From assembly GCF_009870125.1 (NCBI RefSeq), contig NC_046679.1, positions 11,346,001 to 11,410,000 on the forward strand: a stretch of 64,000 bases of DNA. Direction: 5' to 3'. This document shows, in pieces, positions 23,121 through 55,365 of this stretch; position 1 is the first letter of the stretch; each line of letters opens with the position of its first letter. Made by a program: the position numbers and the translations under genes. The notes beneath the pieces were generated by a model. That model was given only the letters and a program-made list of their open reading frames with translations. It searched no databases and had not been told where the DNA came from. Source of the stretch: Drosophila pseudoobscura (taxonomy: Eukaryota; Arthropoda; Insecta; Diptera; Drosophilidae).

Positions 23121-26100
23121 TATTGTTTCATGTAATTAACCAGGCTGCGGCAACTTTGGTATTTTGTTGGGCCTTTGTGTAGGTTTCGTGGTCAGCAAGG
23201 GACAGGACCCAGCACACACTCTCCGAACACAGATGTACATACATATTCGAGCATTGTGACGTCACTTGCTGGGACTTATGCCTGGCCTTGTATCGTTGGA
23301 CCGATGCCCTTTGGCGGTGGCGCCCCAAAGGCAAACGATTTCCTTTCTTGCGTCATTTCATATGAACACGGCATTCACATTTGACATTTCACAGCATCCG
23401 CTGAAGCGGGGCGTAGGAGAGGTGATGGGGACTGAGGGCTGAGATGTATTCATAATCCAGACAGGCCATATTTCATCTGCATGGGCCGCCCGGGCGTATA
23501 CTTAACATTGCAATGGACTCAATGGAGTGCACGAAAGTGGGGAAAATACAAAAATGTTGATTTTTTTCAGATGGGTCATAATGGGACAATTCGTAGACGA
23601 TTAGTTTTTGATAACAAGTTTTAAGGTCCAATTGATGTCCAGTGTAACATTCCCAAGTTATGTGAAAAAGCAAGCTTCCATATGGGTCAAATATTAAGCA
23701 AGAGTCTATCAGAGGTCTTTTAAGACTAGCAAAAAGAGTTAAAACCCCCTGCCGGCTTTCTTACGGATAAACGAATATGTACATTCGTGTATATTTCATT
23801 CCTAAAATTCTGGCTGAAGCTGCCGTGTGGCAGCTCCTATATTTTATGAGATCCTTGTGAGATTTGCTTCCTCGACTTTTGTCGTCTGCCTGATGGTCCT
23901 GCCACCACAAGACTGGATTTTCTAGTGAATATTAGGCTCGTACAGTCGATCTTTCAAGGTTGTTAAAAGAGAACAACTATTGGTGCCCTATTTCTGATTC
24001 TTCTCCAAAAAGTATGCAAATAAAATCAAATACTTGGCGAGTCTCCAACTCCGTCTAGAAACGTATTTCATTCCGCTCTCTCTAGGTTAATGACTCCATA
24101 TATTTCATAAACAAGTGCAGGCTAAGAACCAAGAAAAATACATAAATTAAAAAGAGAGAATGCCATAAATTCGAGTCGAGACTTCGGTGCACGCTTTCGG
24201 GTCGCGAGCAGAGTACGTGGCCCGGGGACCCGGGAAACTGGCTGTCAGGTTACTTAATATAAAACATTTCCCCCCAAACATACTACCACACACACAGAGA
24301 CACCAGCACATACACACACTACCACAAATCCGTGTGCATGTATGGGCTTTTTGGGAGCAAGACGGTTCAGCTCGCTCAGCTGCTGTTGACTTGTCATTTG
24401 CCCGATTATTGATTTTTATTTCGGCTTTAAGTGCAGCACACCCATGGGTAACCCGAGACCCAAGACATCGACACCAAGGGCAGGCAGGACTGAAGACGAG
24501 AGAACACGAGGGTTGAGGTGGAGGAGGTGTGTGGGTGTTTCGGTGTATTGGGGGCAGAGAGGCACGTGCGAGTTTTAAGCTCGCCTGCGAAAGATTCGCA
24601 CATGTCTTGGACTGGGTCTCGGCCTGGAACAGGAACTTCTAGTGGTAGTGGGAGTGGGTGTGGGTGTGGGTCTGGGAGATGGCGGTGATATCATCAAGGT
24701 CAGTCGCACCGACGCCAACCGAAGCGCCAACCTGAATAAGTCGGGCTAAATTGAGCGCCTCAGCGTTAACGATGCCCGTTGACGGCCGAAAGCCACTAAA
24801 ACCAAAGTCGTCCACCGGACGTGGCCACGCGGCACTTGTTTAACGCTGGTGCTGCCTCCCATCCTGCATGCCTCAGTCGCCGCAGCCACCACATGCGGCG
24901 TCATGCAATAAAAAACTAAGCGCCAGTGCCACAGTCTCCTCTCTGGGCTTCCCCTCTGCTGCCTGCTGTGCATATTTCGCATTTTATTATGGTCTCCATA
25001 TGAGTAAGGGTGCTCTCCCCCCCAACCTTCTCTAGAAGCCAGCATGACCCGGATGCAGAAGCACCCAGTGCAGATTGGTTCTGTGAAATACATACATATA
25101 TCTAAGGCATAATTAAAGCGAGAAAATGATTCCGTTTTGGCCTAATTCTCTTGTAGAGGTACTCGTACTTTTAAAAGGATTTAATCACCAGAATAACTTT
25201 GCATTTTTCTCTCTTCTGAGCTCTCTTATTTGTTATTTCTTATTATATATATCATACTATTTAATAGGTCTCTGATATAATGAAATTACGAATTGATTCC
25301 GATTCAGTTTATGCTGGAAGATGAAGTTCGTGTCATGTTCTGTGCGACTCTTCGGGTCCGGGTCATTTGCTTGTCGTGTGGGCCAGGACCCGGACCCGGA
25401 CTCGGACCCGGCTACGATTTGCGCCACGCCCGTGCATTTATTTTATAGTTTGGCTGGCGCCAGACATTCGCCTAATGGCGCCGAAGCCTCTGATCGGAGT
25501 CCCGTCACTTGGTGGCCGAAAAGGTCAAACGGTCAGTGGCAAGTTGACGATGATTGTGCCCCATTAAAGCAGATGGTCATATTTTTCGGGGGTTTAATGA
25601 TTGTGCGGAAGTTTATTAACCGGAAGGGAGCACAGGCAAATGGCCTGCAAAAGATTAAACACGATTTGAATCCTTAGACATTTTCCAAGCTTCTCCAATC
25701 GTGCACAGTTTGCTCCTTGTGTAGACCCCAGTCCCCGGTCCCTGTCACAATATTGGCCAATAGTACTTTAGGTATTTTGTCCATAATAGACACCTGTCTC
25801 TCACACCTCTGCCGTTTGGTATCAATTAAGCGTCGCCGACTGCCATCCCACTGCCAGCCCCCCCCTGCCTGTTCTCCTGCCTGCCGCTACCCTCTTCAAC
25901 CTACCAATTAAACAACACATTTAGACATCGACATAGACATAGACATCGTCGTATGTATACGTATAAGGCTGGAGGCACATCCTAGGGAAGGGCATTTCGT
26001 GCCTCCCTCGTGAGAGTCCGTGTTCAAAGAAAAATATAGAGACCTATTTTGATATCCAAAATATGTAAAAGAAGGTACTTATCACGAATGGAATTATGAC

Positions 26101-26262
26101 AAGGATTTAAATAAAAATTTCCAGCTATGCACTAATGTTTTTCCATTGAGATTTTCCCAAGATTTCACTCAAAAATATTTCTTACTACAAAAAGTCGTGC
26201 CTGATTGAAAATTGTCATCCTGTTGCAGCTCTTCCATCTCTAACGGACACGTACATATCTCC

Positions 26263-26289
26263 TGTGTGTGTGTGTGTGTGTGTGTGTGT
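26263..26289. repeat. TG dinucleotide microsatellite
   Basis: A run of about 13 TG units in Ace intron 1. It creates spurious MCVCVCV-type ORFs. Confidence 0.85.
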
Positions 26290-28810
26290 GGCAGAAACAA
26301 CATTCACGGCAAACATCAAAAACCCGTCCCGTGCCGCCGCTCCCCTCACCAAGCAATCACCCTCTGGTGTCTCTCATCTTTGTTTTTGTTTCGTTTTGCC
26401 TTTGTGTTGTTTACCCTTTGGCTTTTACCGTTCGTTTTGTCGTTAGCCAAGTTTTTTAGCATTCGCCAAATTTTGAAAACAAAAGATGGGGAGGGCGGTG
26501 TGTAGGGAGAGAGAGAGAGAGATGGGGAGAGTGAGTTGAATGGGAGCAGCATCGAGGTCGAGGAAGGCTGGCAAACCTTTATCGTTGTTGCTGGTTCCCC
26601 CTTTTGACCTTTGGCCAACGAATACTGACCCAGGCAGAGCCCAAAACAGAGAGAGGGTGGAGTGGTGGACTGAGGACAGAGTGTCGCCAGCTCGCTTTTC
26701 ACCTGGTGCTGGTTTTTGCTGCGGGTGAGGGTGCGGGTCGGGTCGGGTCCTGGTGCTGGTCCTGGTCATGTCCTTGTCATCATCGTCAACAGCAACATTC
26801 TCGTGGCGCGGCGAAACTTTTGAAATTATAATTTAATTTGAATGTCATTAAAATTGTTCGCGCCTCTCCTTCTCTCTCTCTCCTCTCTCTCTCTCGCCCT
26901 CTCCCTCTGACTCGCTGTCTCTCTGGCTTTGTCTGTTATCATATCCATGACACCACCGCTGAGGGGTCGCCAAATGGGGTATTCATGTGGTTTCCATGGA
27001 AAAGAAAAATAAAGCAAAGCTGAAAAAGCCAACAGCCACAAGAAAAACTATGAAATGTTTATGCAGAAAATCCTTCAACGGCGTCAACAGAATTTTAATT
27101 AAAGATCAGATTATTTCAATGCAAAATATACTGCAAAAATATAAAAATAATTAACAATTAATTCAGGTTTGATTTCCATAGGGGGGAGTATTATTTTCTG
27201 CTTTGGGTCCTGAAAGGAGTGGTCCCCAGTAGCTGTGGGAATAAACTCTGCCATCTCCATGCAGTACTCATACTTTAGAAGCTTTCAGTTGCTCCTTGAG
27301 CCAAGTTTGAAGCTGCAACTTTATGAAAACAGTTGGCAAGAAAAATTTCCCGTGTCAGCTGAAACTAAGCGCTTGAATTGTGTGCTGCCAGCCAGGGAAA
27401 GCCATCAAATGAAATAAGACGAAGAAAAGTGTCACCCCCTCCCCCCATGCCACTTAAAAAACGACTCGTTTTCCTGGAAAGTTTCAGTCAGAAGGGGAAA
27501 TGGCGAGGGTAGGGGGAAGAAAACTGCTGCAGCCGCAAGAAATTAAGAAAATATTCACTTAGGTCCGGACAGGTCTTATCTGCTCGGGACCAGGCGCTGT
27601 TGACAGAGCCTGTATGCCTGGATGCCTCGATGCCTTGATCCCTGGATGGGGACAAAGATGGCCGCCCCAGCGGAGGACCGTGCGGTGCAAAGCAGAAATG
27701 AAAATGCAAAGAACATGTAGAAAATTGAGCTAATTTAGCTGAAATGTGCAGGGTCGCCGGCAGTGGGAACGGAATTAAATTGGCAGCCTGTAAGTCAAGT
27801 CGCATTTCGGTGGCGTCTTAATGCCATTTTAATTGTGCCGCAAAATAACATTTAAATTACTGCGGCGCAACCGGGGAGGCAGAGGGGCTGAGACAGCGGC
27901 TGGAGAGCTGGCGAGCTGCTTAGCATAAGGTGCAGTTGGGCGCCCGGAGGAGGTGTGGCAGTGGAGCTATTATACGGCCCCGTCTAATGGGCCGCCAGCA
28001 TGCAAGGCTCTGGTACTGGTCGCGGCTCAATTTGGCTTCGGAAGTTGCTGCAACTGGCAAAGGACACGACGCAGGAGCCCGGGCGCATCAAGGACATGGC
28101 AGGGTTAAGCTACTGCCTGCGGCAAATGTTTGTTCGTTCGTTTTTCTGTTTGTATTTCCCCTCAAACTGCAGGCAGCCTCCCATGTCAGCAGGACATTGA
28201 AGGTGGAACAAAATGACATATTTATAGAGCAGAGCACACACAAACATTGCCAGAAATTGGCAGCTTTCCATTGGTTTTGCCTAATTTGTGTGCGGCAGGC
28301 AGTTGCCTTTTCAGAGTGATATTTGTATGAAAACTTTGCCTGTTAACTTTCCTTCAGTTGTGCATACAGTACACACTCGACAGAGACACCGAAACCCCCC
28401 TCAAAATAAGAACTTTCAAAGAAGCACACCAATTAATTACGAGTATGAACTAGTAAAAAGACTTCATACCGTGTGTAGAGGGGAAGAAAGCTTATCCGAC
28501 AAGTACTGGGTCGTACTGAGGATATAGCCTAGAACTATATATGTATGTATCTATAAATCGAAGAAGTCAGCAAGAGAACCGCAATCATTATAGGTTATGT
28601 TTTAAAAATTTGTCGTTGAAAAATGTTGGTTTTACGGATAATCCTTTGTGATAATAAGAGAACAATTGCGAATTTAGCTAGGCTACAAAACGTACTTACT
28701 TTTATAAAAATTGTGGTAGGATAATCTCTATAACTCAGTGCGGAAGCCCCATTCTAACCTATAACAGCCAATACGTCATCCCTATTTTCTATTCATAATC
28801 CATAAATGCG

Positions 28811-28835
28811 CGGTCACACTATAGAAAATACCGAA
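28811..28835. promoter_or_regulatory. Isolated motif 1 / inverted motif 6 pair inside Ace intron 1
   Basis: CGGTCACACTA at 28,811-28,821 matches Ohler motif 1 exactly. GAAAATACCGAA at 28,824-28,835 is motif 6 (TTCGGTATTTTC) on the opposite strand. No convincing gene starts here, so this may be an intronic promoter, an M1BP-bound boundary, or a relict. Confidence 0.45.
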
Positions 28836-29942
28836 TATGCGGCGACAATATACTGAGAAAAGCATGGAGATCGATGCTCGATCATTCTAAATGACGCATC
28901 AAAGAAAGGAAATCGTGTCCGAAGATATAAATGTGCATCTAAGGGGTAACTTTGTTTAACTGTCACAAAATATGGTCCAAAATATTATATTTTTGGGATA
29001 AACTCAACAAATTTGTGGGGGGTTTGAAGGTTTTCGGGGAATATACCAAGTTGTAGAGTGATTTTCCATCTAAGACAGAGGATTACTTTGTAAAATTGAA
29101 ACTTTAACTTAAAACTAAGGATATATGGCTAGTACTTCATTGCAATTTATTAGGACTAGTGGCGGAGGAACTCCCTGGACTCCTTATATGACACGTATAG
29201 CAAAATGTACGACTGTTTTCGAGCTGCTAATTAGTTCTCTGTGTTTGTATGTATCTAAAGTCGAAGCCTGGAAGGCATGTTATTGCGTTGCATTTCCAAT
29301 TAAATCAAGTGACCGACCCCTTAATTTACGATTGCTTGAATCAAGATGTCGGCTGGGCCATAAAATATATGCATAAATCGGTCAAGTGACGGTTTTATGA
29401 CAGCATATATAAGAAATTATGTTTAACGACGTTTCCGAAAGCTTAAAGGAGAAGACACAGCCTTAGAGAACGATATACGGATCTCGAGAGCAGCTATGAG
29501 CTGTGAGTGCCCCCAATGTGCAGGTGGGGTGGGGTGGGGAGGGGAATGGGGCGGCACTCGGAAACTTTTGAATCCAAGCCGAGACGGTGGATGGGGTCTG
29601 TGGGGGGCATTTGCATCTCTGCTGAAGTGGTAAACACACACACACACACACACACTGCACACTGATGCAGACATATGTACGACAGAGACAAATGCAAACA
29701 CACTTAAATACTGTAGCATACAAACGGGGGCAGACGACGTCGAGGACGAAGCACCAGAGGAGTCGACTTGTACTTTTGTGGTGACAGCAGCAGAAAAGTA
29801 GCAGAAAAGGCACCGGAAAAAGCAGCATAAAGAGAGCAGGGAAAAAGAGAAATTAAACAAACCTCGGAGCACACGCCCACTGCTGTACCAACTGGCAGGA
29901 AACTAAGACAAATACCCTAATGCCTGTCCTTTCTATTTGCAG

Positions 29943-48672
<18,730 letters not shown>

Positions 48673-50274
48673 AAGAAAACCATTTCGGGCAGTACCCACT
48701 CACACGAATACACACGAAATCACAGCCACACCCACACACCCACACACACACAACACACACACACACCTAAAATTAAAACACATATATTATTAAAAATTTA
48801 GCAAGCGGAGAAAAACCCGAAAATGTTTATGTAAAAGTACGAATAGCACCCGGAAACGCAGATTGTGCAGCAAATTTGTTAACGGAAGAAGACAAAACCT
48901 AGTAGAATCGGTTAGAGCCGATCCAAGGATAACATTAAATGGCGATTGCTGAACCTTTGTAAATTGAACAAAAAAAAGAAGGAAATTAGAGCTCTCTGCA
49001 CCCCCCAGAAGAAGCCAGCTAAATTTTGCATATCACACGAGAGTCTGCCGAGTGGAAATCTGGCTGCTCTCCAGACCGGGAGACACCCAAATTGTTTTTG
49101 TGTAGTACGACGCTGACGCTAAATTGCTTGATTTGTAGGAACCTGGCCCAGAGACGGAGGCGGAGACGGAGACAGTAGCCAGTCTCCAAACAGAACTTTT
49201 GATAATTGAAAATGTTTGTCCTGCCCTCGGGGCAGCCTGAATATGTTTACATAGACTGGACACAGGAATACCATTCCATTCGCCCGTTCGACAGACAAAA
49301 CCAGACACTTTTTGCCAGAGGGCGTGCGAGCAGAGCCACCACGCCCACACCCATCTTGAGCGCATTTAATGGCACAATTTTTGCTTTCAGTTCGGAGGAG
49401 TCCTTGTCGCCTAACGATGTTTGGCCAAATTGCATTGGTTTCATATTAGGTTGAGGGGTCACTTGGTCACTTGATTTCGATTTGCTTTCCCAGGGAAACC
49501 ACACAAATTGTAAGCACCCAAGATTCTTATGAGAACAACCAAGTGGAAATTTTTGGAAAACCAAACAAAACCAAACAAAAACTAAAAGAAAACACATTTG
49601 TATTGTACAAACGATTGGCGTTGATTTATCGGAAGGAAAGAAAAGGAAAATGAAAAAGAAAACGAAATTAATGGATAGATAAGATGGATGAGATAGAGAT
49701 AGAGATAAATGAGACCCAAGTCCAGCACAACCCAAACAAATTTTTTGCAAAAATTAACAAAACCAAAACCAAAGCAAAAGCAAAAGCAAATTGATAAATT
49801 GTAATAAAGAATCGATCACAAAAGGAAGTTTAGCTTGGGGCGGGATAGAGGAAATATTTATATGGCAAAACATATCAGTATATTATATATATATATATAC
49901 ATATACATACAAACAAAATATATATACACGGAATATTGTATTTGTACTAAACGTTTTACAAATTGGCTTAGTGACAACCGGTGAAGAGGAAAAATTGAAA
50001 ATTGAAAATTGAGAGATACTAAATAAATGATATGATTGGATAGTAATGGTAATTAGAAATTTTATACACTTAGTGAAATTGGATCAATGAGTAAACAAAA
50101 ACAAATGTATTGTATAATGTATAATGATCAATAATGTATAATGAGAAACAGTGTACTTGGTATGTCTATACTCGTATCTATAAATAAATATTGTTCAAAA
50201 GTAAATCAAGAAAAATGATAGATCATTGTCAAACCCTAGAGTTCAGTGTGTGTCGCAGACTAATGAGCAAACCG

Positions 50275-50345
50275 TAATCGTAATCGTAAATGTAATCTGT
50301 AATCTGTAATCTGTAATCGTAATCGTAATCTGTAATCTGTAATCG
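50275..50345. repeat. Interspersed GTAATC / TGTAATC repeats in the Ace 3' UTR
   Basis: About ten units alternate between CGTAAT and CTGTAAT over 70 bp. This is unusual as a two-unit mixed satellite. Confidence 0.75.
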
Positions 50346-51540
50346 TATTAAAGGCATATCAATATGTATTAACTATGAAACGAAAACGAAAACCTTTCGA
50401 AATTAACTAAGGTAAGCCACACTGATATTAATTAAGCTATTTTTATCAACTATTATTATAATACCACACCCTATCTGATAATACATAGATCAGCAAGTAT
50501 TAGACTTATGAAGAACAGAACAGCAGCGGCACGACTAATGTAACATTAACTGTCTGCTAACATTTAAACGTTTTAAAACCAATTTAAAACCAATGAACAA
50601 ACAAAAAAAAAAACTATACAAAAACTAAAGTCTAAAAAGCGAAACCCAAATGAAATGATAATGTTGTGTTGTATTAGGAAGAATTGTTGTCGAGTCCTAT
50701 TTGAGCGATGTTCGCTTTCCACTGTAGCCACTACGAAAACTTAATGACACTTAGGACACTGTAGGCTGTAGGTCAACGGCAGGTCAGTGGCAGGTCAATG
50801 GCAGGCCGTCTTTGATCGGATAATGCCTGCCATACCGTCTCTGTTCTATTTGCCTCCGATACTACTCGACACCCAATGCTAGCACCGATAGCCACCACTT
50901 ACTTCAGAACTCTCCAAATAGTTATGCAACAAGTGCACCGCGAAAACGAAAAAAACGAATTGTAAATCCATTGAATCGAAGGAGAATCGGCATGGGAATG
51001 GGAATGGGAGTGAGCAGATCCACAGGCCACCAGGCATTCCTAAGTTACAATCTACTTTAAATACTTCATAAAGAAATGACAGCCCAGGCCCACAAAAAAC
51101 GAAGCAAATGCGACACTTTATTATGAGGACAAAACTTAAACAAAGGGATTTTTTAAGTACGAGTAAATGTGGACATTTATATTTTTATACCATGCAAGAA
51201 GAGAGACGAAAACGAATATGAATATGAATATGAAAACAAAACCGAAATTGCATTAAAAATATTAACAAAGAATGAACGAGGATTAACTTTAACTTTTTTT
51301 ACTAAAAGAAAACTTTGTCTAAAACTGGGCGACTGTTTAAGTCCCCGAATAAAAATGTGAACAAACTCCAAAGAAACTAGCTTTAATCCCTCTTCCCTCA
51401 GTACCCCAACCTTCCCAATGATTGCACCATGTTCGCCTCAAAACAAAGTAAAAAAAAAACAAAAAACAAAGAACTAAAACCAAAAAGTAAATGATTAAAA
51501 AACCCAAGACTAGACTTTGATAGTTAATCAATTTTGTAGC

Positions 51541-51690
51541 GAGGAGTGGGCCCTGTTCGGAGGGCCAGGGCCTCCGGCAAGGCCAAGGCTGCCCGGGCCG
51601 CCCCCATTTCGGCCAGCCTCCAGGCCGGCTGGGAGCGGGGCCCAGGCGGCAGCCTTGGCTTTGGGCCCACTCGGGCCCAGACCTAGGGTT
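51541..51690. repeat. GC-rich inverted-repeat island in an AT-rich 3' UTR
   Basis: A 150-bp stretch that is mostly G and C interrupts A/T-rich DNA. GCCAAGGCTGCC at 51,582-51,593 pairs perfectly with GGCAGCCTTGGC at 51,648-51,659. CCAGCC at 51,613 pairs with GGCTGG at 51,627 inside it. GGGCCC/GGGCCG segments lie between. The RNA would form a strong nested hairpin. Open frames on both strands read Pro/Gly/Ala and are by-products of the composition. Confidence 0.7.
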
Positions 51691-54385
51691 AATGAGTAGT
51701 AAGCGAAAGATATGAATTTAGTGTGTATTATGCCTTCTGCCTTTGACAAGAGAAACAAGAGAAACCTATTGAATGCACGATAGTTCATTCCACGACTATG
51801 TTATCGTTATCGTTATCGTTATCTCAATCGAAAAACATTTTTCCATTCCTTTCGCCTCACCCGAAGTTAGGAATATTTTTTTGTCATTTTGCATGGTTTT
51901 CGGCTCAAGCCAAAGAATTGACAATATAATATTTCGCCTTAGAAGCAAAGGAGCAAACGAATGAAAGACAAAATTCCAAGTGTTATGCTTATAGATCTAA
52001 ATTTTTATATATGGACCTGGAAATATGGACATTCCGCAGAGGCGCACCACTCGTATGCCACTTTGTATGATTTACACAGTTTGTACTCTTCGTTGCGGTT
52101 CTTCCAAGCCATCTATATAGTGTACATACATAGTACCTATACACACACACCACACACAAACACACATACACGTCGCAGTGTGCTTTTGCTGTAGTAGTCT
52201 GCCAATTGTAAAAGAATTTATACGAGTATATAACACGGAAACGGAAGCACACAGACACACCCACACACACACACACACATTATGTATTCCAATCTATGAT
52301 AATAATGAAAGCATGCTGGTCACACACACAGACACAGACACACACTCACACACGATCAGTCTTTAATCAGATACGGCACACATTAGGCACCCGAGCAGGA
52401 TATCGGATCGGGTTTGTGTTTTGTATAGACAACAACAGAAATAGGCATAAACTAATACAAAAACCAAAAACATAGTTCAAGTTTTTTGTTTGTTGTGTAT
52501 TAAGAACAAGTTAAAAATTATATCAGCTACGACATCTGATAATAAAATCGAATATAGGTGGTAGACAAACTCTCTGTACAATGTAATATGTTGATTGCTA
52601 TACAATACAATAAAATACAATACAAAACAATACAATAAACTGTCGCCCACACCCACAAAACCACGCCCTCAAACCACACCCACACCCAAGCAGAATCCGA
52701 AAGAGTATTATGAATAATAAGAAACGATACGAGTAAAACCAAAATACCAGATTACCAGGCACAGAAATGCATTTGAAACCAAACCAATTCTCACACTTAG
52801 CGTTAAAATAAGAGACAAAAAAAAAAAAATAAGAGAAATAAACTTAGAGAAAGATTTAGCAAATTGAATACAGTTTTTTATGTATAAAATCAAATACATA
52901 TCAATATATGGCCTATTGTTTATTTAGTTTAATTATATATACATATACTATGGATAGCAGATAACGGATAGAGGATAGTGGATAGCGACACAAGCGGGCG
53001 CGGCGCGCAAGTATGGCTCTGATTTATGACTTTTTAAGTAGGCAATTTGTATAAATTAAGCAGCAAAAACACAAACACTAAACCAGGCAGAACAGAACAA
53101 AACCGAACAGAACCGAACCGAAAGCGGGAAACAAAACAAATTGTGGCTAAATATGTGTTCTTACTTGTTAGTGGTAATAAAACAAAGCTAAAACTTAAAA
53201 GGTAAAAAGGTAAAAGTATCTGTAACAAAAGTATCTGTTACATGCATAAGTAAAGCAACTTTAATTAAGCTGTTAGCTTTTAACCATGCCAAGCATTTTG
53301 CGTTGACACTTCTCTAATTTGACAGCCCATCGGACCATATACCATACACACTCGTACATATGATTTCCTGAGATTAGCTTTTATCGCAAGTTGTAGTTGC
53401 CTTCAAATATATATACACACACACACACACACCAGTAATATGTAATACCCATCCCGAGCTGGCATCAGCTAAGAATAAGAGTAACTAAAAATAACAGATG
53501 CTACAGCTTTTGCCCAAGCAAAAGAGCAAAAGTCAAGAGCAGATCGAAAAAATTAATAAATTGAGACTCATAAAGTTGAACACACACACACAGACACAGA
53601 CACACACGCAGCCAGATGGCCAAATGGCTAAATGGCTAAAATGGCAGATCAGCTCAGAGTTTGGTCCTCATCTTCTGTTTTGAATTTGAATATCGTTTGA
53701 CGACGACGACCGACCCGACGCATTAGTATGCCTCAACCTGAACACAGCTAAAGCGGAACAAAAACAGAGTTCTACTCGTATTATGTGTACCAGTATTTGA
53801 CGATGTTCACGATGTTTTGTGTCAGTACGTTGTTAAAAACTTAATTATAATTATTATTGTCGCAGAACTTACTTTAAACTAAAGCAGATGCGGATGCGGA
53901 TTCAATGAGATGCAGAGACCGCGCATTTGACAGAGATACATATGCAAAGTATAATTGCTGTTTAAGATATTACCGTATATGAATAGATATATATACATAT
54001 GGATTGAAAATTATGACATGAGCATACAAAATGTAGGGATCATTTTACTGAATATATATATATATACATACTATACTACATATACTCGTAATCGAAACCA
54101 AAATTCTGCTAAACCAAGAAACCAAACAGAAAACAGAAACCAGAAAAAAGACAACACAATTAAATGCTAAATGTAATACAATTGCTAAACTCAAGAGAAA
54201 GTAAGGAACTACGAAAAAAAAACAAAAACAAAAAAACAAAAATGTAATGTGTAACCAGCATTAAAGCAACATAAAGAAACCAAAATTTAAGTGAAATTAT
54301 ATTACGAAATATATTGTATATCGGTACAAGATGAATATAAGAAAAATACAAACAAATAAAACTCATGTATCATGTACTAAACAAA

Positions 54386-55365
54386 CCCGAGCCGAGCAGT
54401 TTTTATTTCCACCTCCCGATCCATAGACCATCGATCAAGCGGGTCTCGTACGTCATCCATCCGCATCTTTAGTTGGAATCCGTTAGTTGGAAATCATCAT
54501 CAGTTTCAGGAAGCTTCTACGAGTATCACTCTCGGTTTGGTGACTACTAATTACGGGCTACTCTGGCGTTACATTGAATCAATAAAAACCGAGATGAAAA
54601 ACACCAAATAAAATCGCATATTTACGGCCGAAGCGACGGGGGCCCAAGTGAAGAAAACTTAATTTATGATGCAAATAAATTTACAATTATGCCCGTAAGC
54701 TCGCTGCTGCTTCCGTATGCCTGCCGGTGGTTGCTTTCAGGCCCCAAAATGCAAATTAATCAAGGCATATTAAAACGAAAGATGCCCCACAAATGCCCAG
54801 CATAGTTTTCCCCTTCCCGAACCCAAGACCAAGACCATTTGTCAATTTGTCAGGGCTCAGGGTTGGGTTTTACGAGTGCCCGTAGTGTCGTTGCTCGTAA
54901 TAAGCTGGGTGCTGAGCCATAGTCCACCTGAGCACTGATGGACTTCCCCAGGCCGACTCTAACATACTCTTAAAGCAGACGAGAAGTTGTATCCTGAGAG
55001 ACATTCGGCTATCCCTCAGGGACCAATAGGGTATCATTTAAGTTGTAAGCTCATTAAGTAACATATATTCATATTCCATTCCCAAAGAAGCACGACTTCT
55101 CCGCTTAGTAAGAGTATTGGAAAGAAGACGATGCATTTTCATTAAGGGTTGCGACCCCAGAGCGGCTCATGGGGTGGGGTGGGGCAAGGCGGGTCGTTTA
55201 GCATAAAAGCAATTCTGTAAATGCAAATTAGCATTGCAGTCATCTCAGTCGGCAGTCGGCAGTCGACAGTCGGCAGGAACTTTATTTGAGTACTCACTCG
55301 TTAAATCTCTTTTTATGCTGGCATATCTAATAAGCTTTATGCTCTTTCCCCGTCTTCTCTTGCAG
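54386..55365. other. Non-coding region downstream of the Ace 3' UTR
   Basis: Ordinary mixed-composition DNA. It includes a short CAGTCGG tandem near 55,245-55,275 and ends in a pyrimidine-rich splice-acceptor-like CTTCTCTTGCAG at 55,354-55,365. No ORF is supported. Confidence 0.6.

Larger units (their letters stand above)
17852..29942 (+). other. Ace: Ace intron 1 (about 12 kb), non-coding
   Basis: This is bounded by GTGAGTATT and TTCTATTTGCAG. It contains many simple repeats: CAGT units near 18,690; AC runs near 18,380, 19,045 and 21,705; GGCTCC units at 22,925-22,965; a GAT tract at 23,093-23,120; GGACCC units at 25,385-25,412; a TG run near 26,265; CT/GA tracts near 26,510 and 26,870; an AC run near 29,637. 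Also present is an isolated motif 1/motif 6 pair at 28,811. I see no coding exon. Long cysteine/valine ORFs here come from the TG/AC repeats. Confidence 0.6.
48673..54385 (+). other. Ace: Ace 3' UTR, apparently very long
   Basis: From the TAA to about 54,385 the plus strand has the A-rich, CAAAA/AACCAAA texture of fly neuronal 3' UTRs, with no genes on either strand. Candidate AATAAA sites lie at 49,803, 50,022, 50,183 and finally 54,355. Base composition then changes abruptly to ordinary intergenic DNA. It contains TAATC(T)G repeats (50,275-50,345), TTATCG repeats (about 51,798-51,822), AC runs (52,140-52,280, 53,412-53,432, 53,580-53,610) and a GC-rich hairpin island (51,541-51,690). The proximal end is certain. 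The distal extension is inferred. Confidence 0.6.

Noticed and set aside
26264..26459. Overlapping ORFs starting MCVCVCV on the plus strand
   Set aside because: They are produced by the TG microsatellite, and downstream residues show no domain or coding bias.
29125..29376. 83-codon ORF downstream of the intronic motif 1
   Set aside because: No coding bias, no family, and 300 bp from the promoter signature. Not enough to call a gene.
29423..29872. Minus-strand ORFs near the end of Ace intron 1
   Set aside because: They are driven by an AC microsatellite (CVCVCV) and low-complexity sequence.
51517..51788. Pro/Gly-rich ORFs on both strands of the GC island
   Set aside because: Open frames on both strands are expected in GC-rich inverted repeats. 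There is no start context or splice support.
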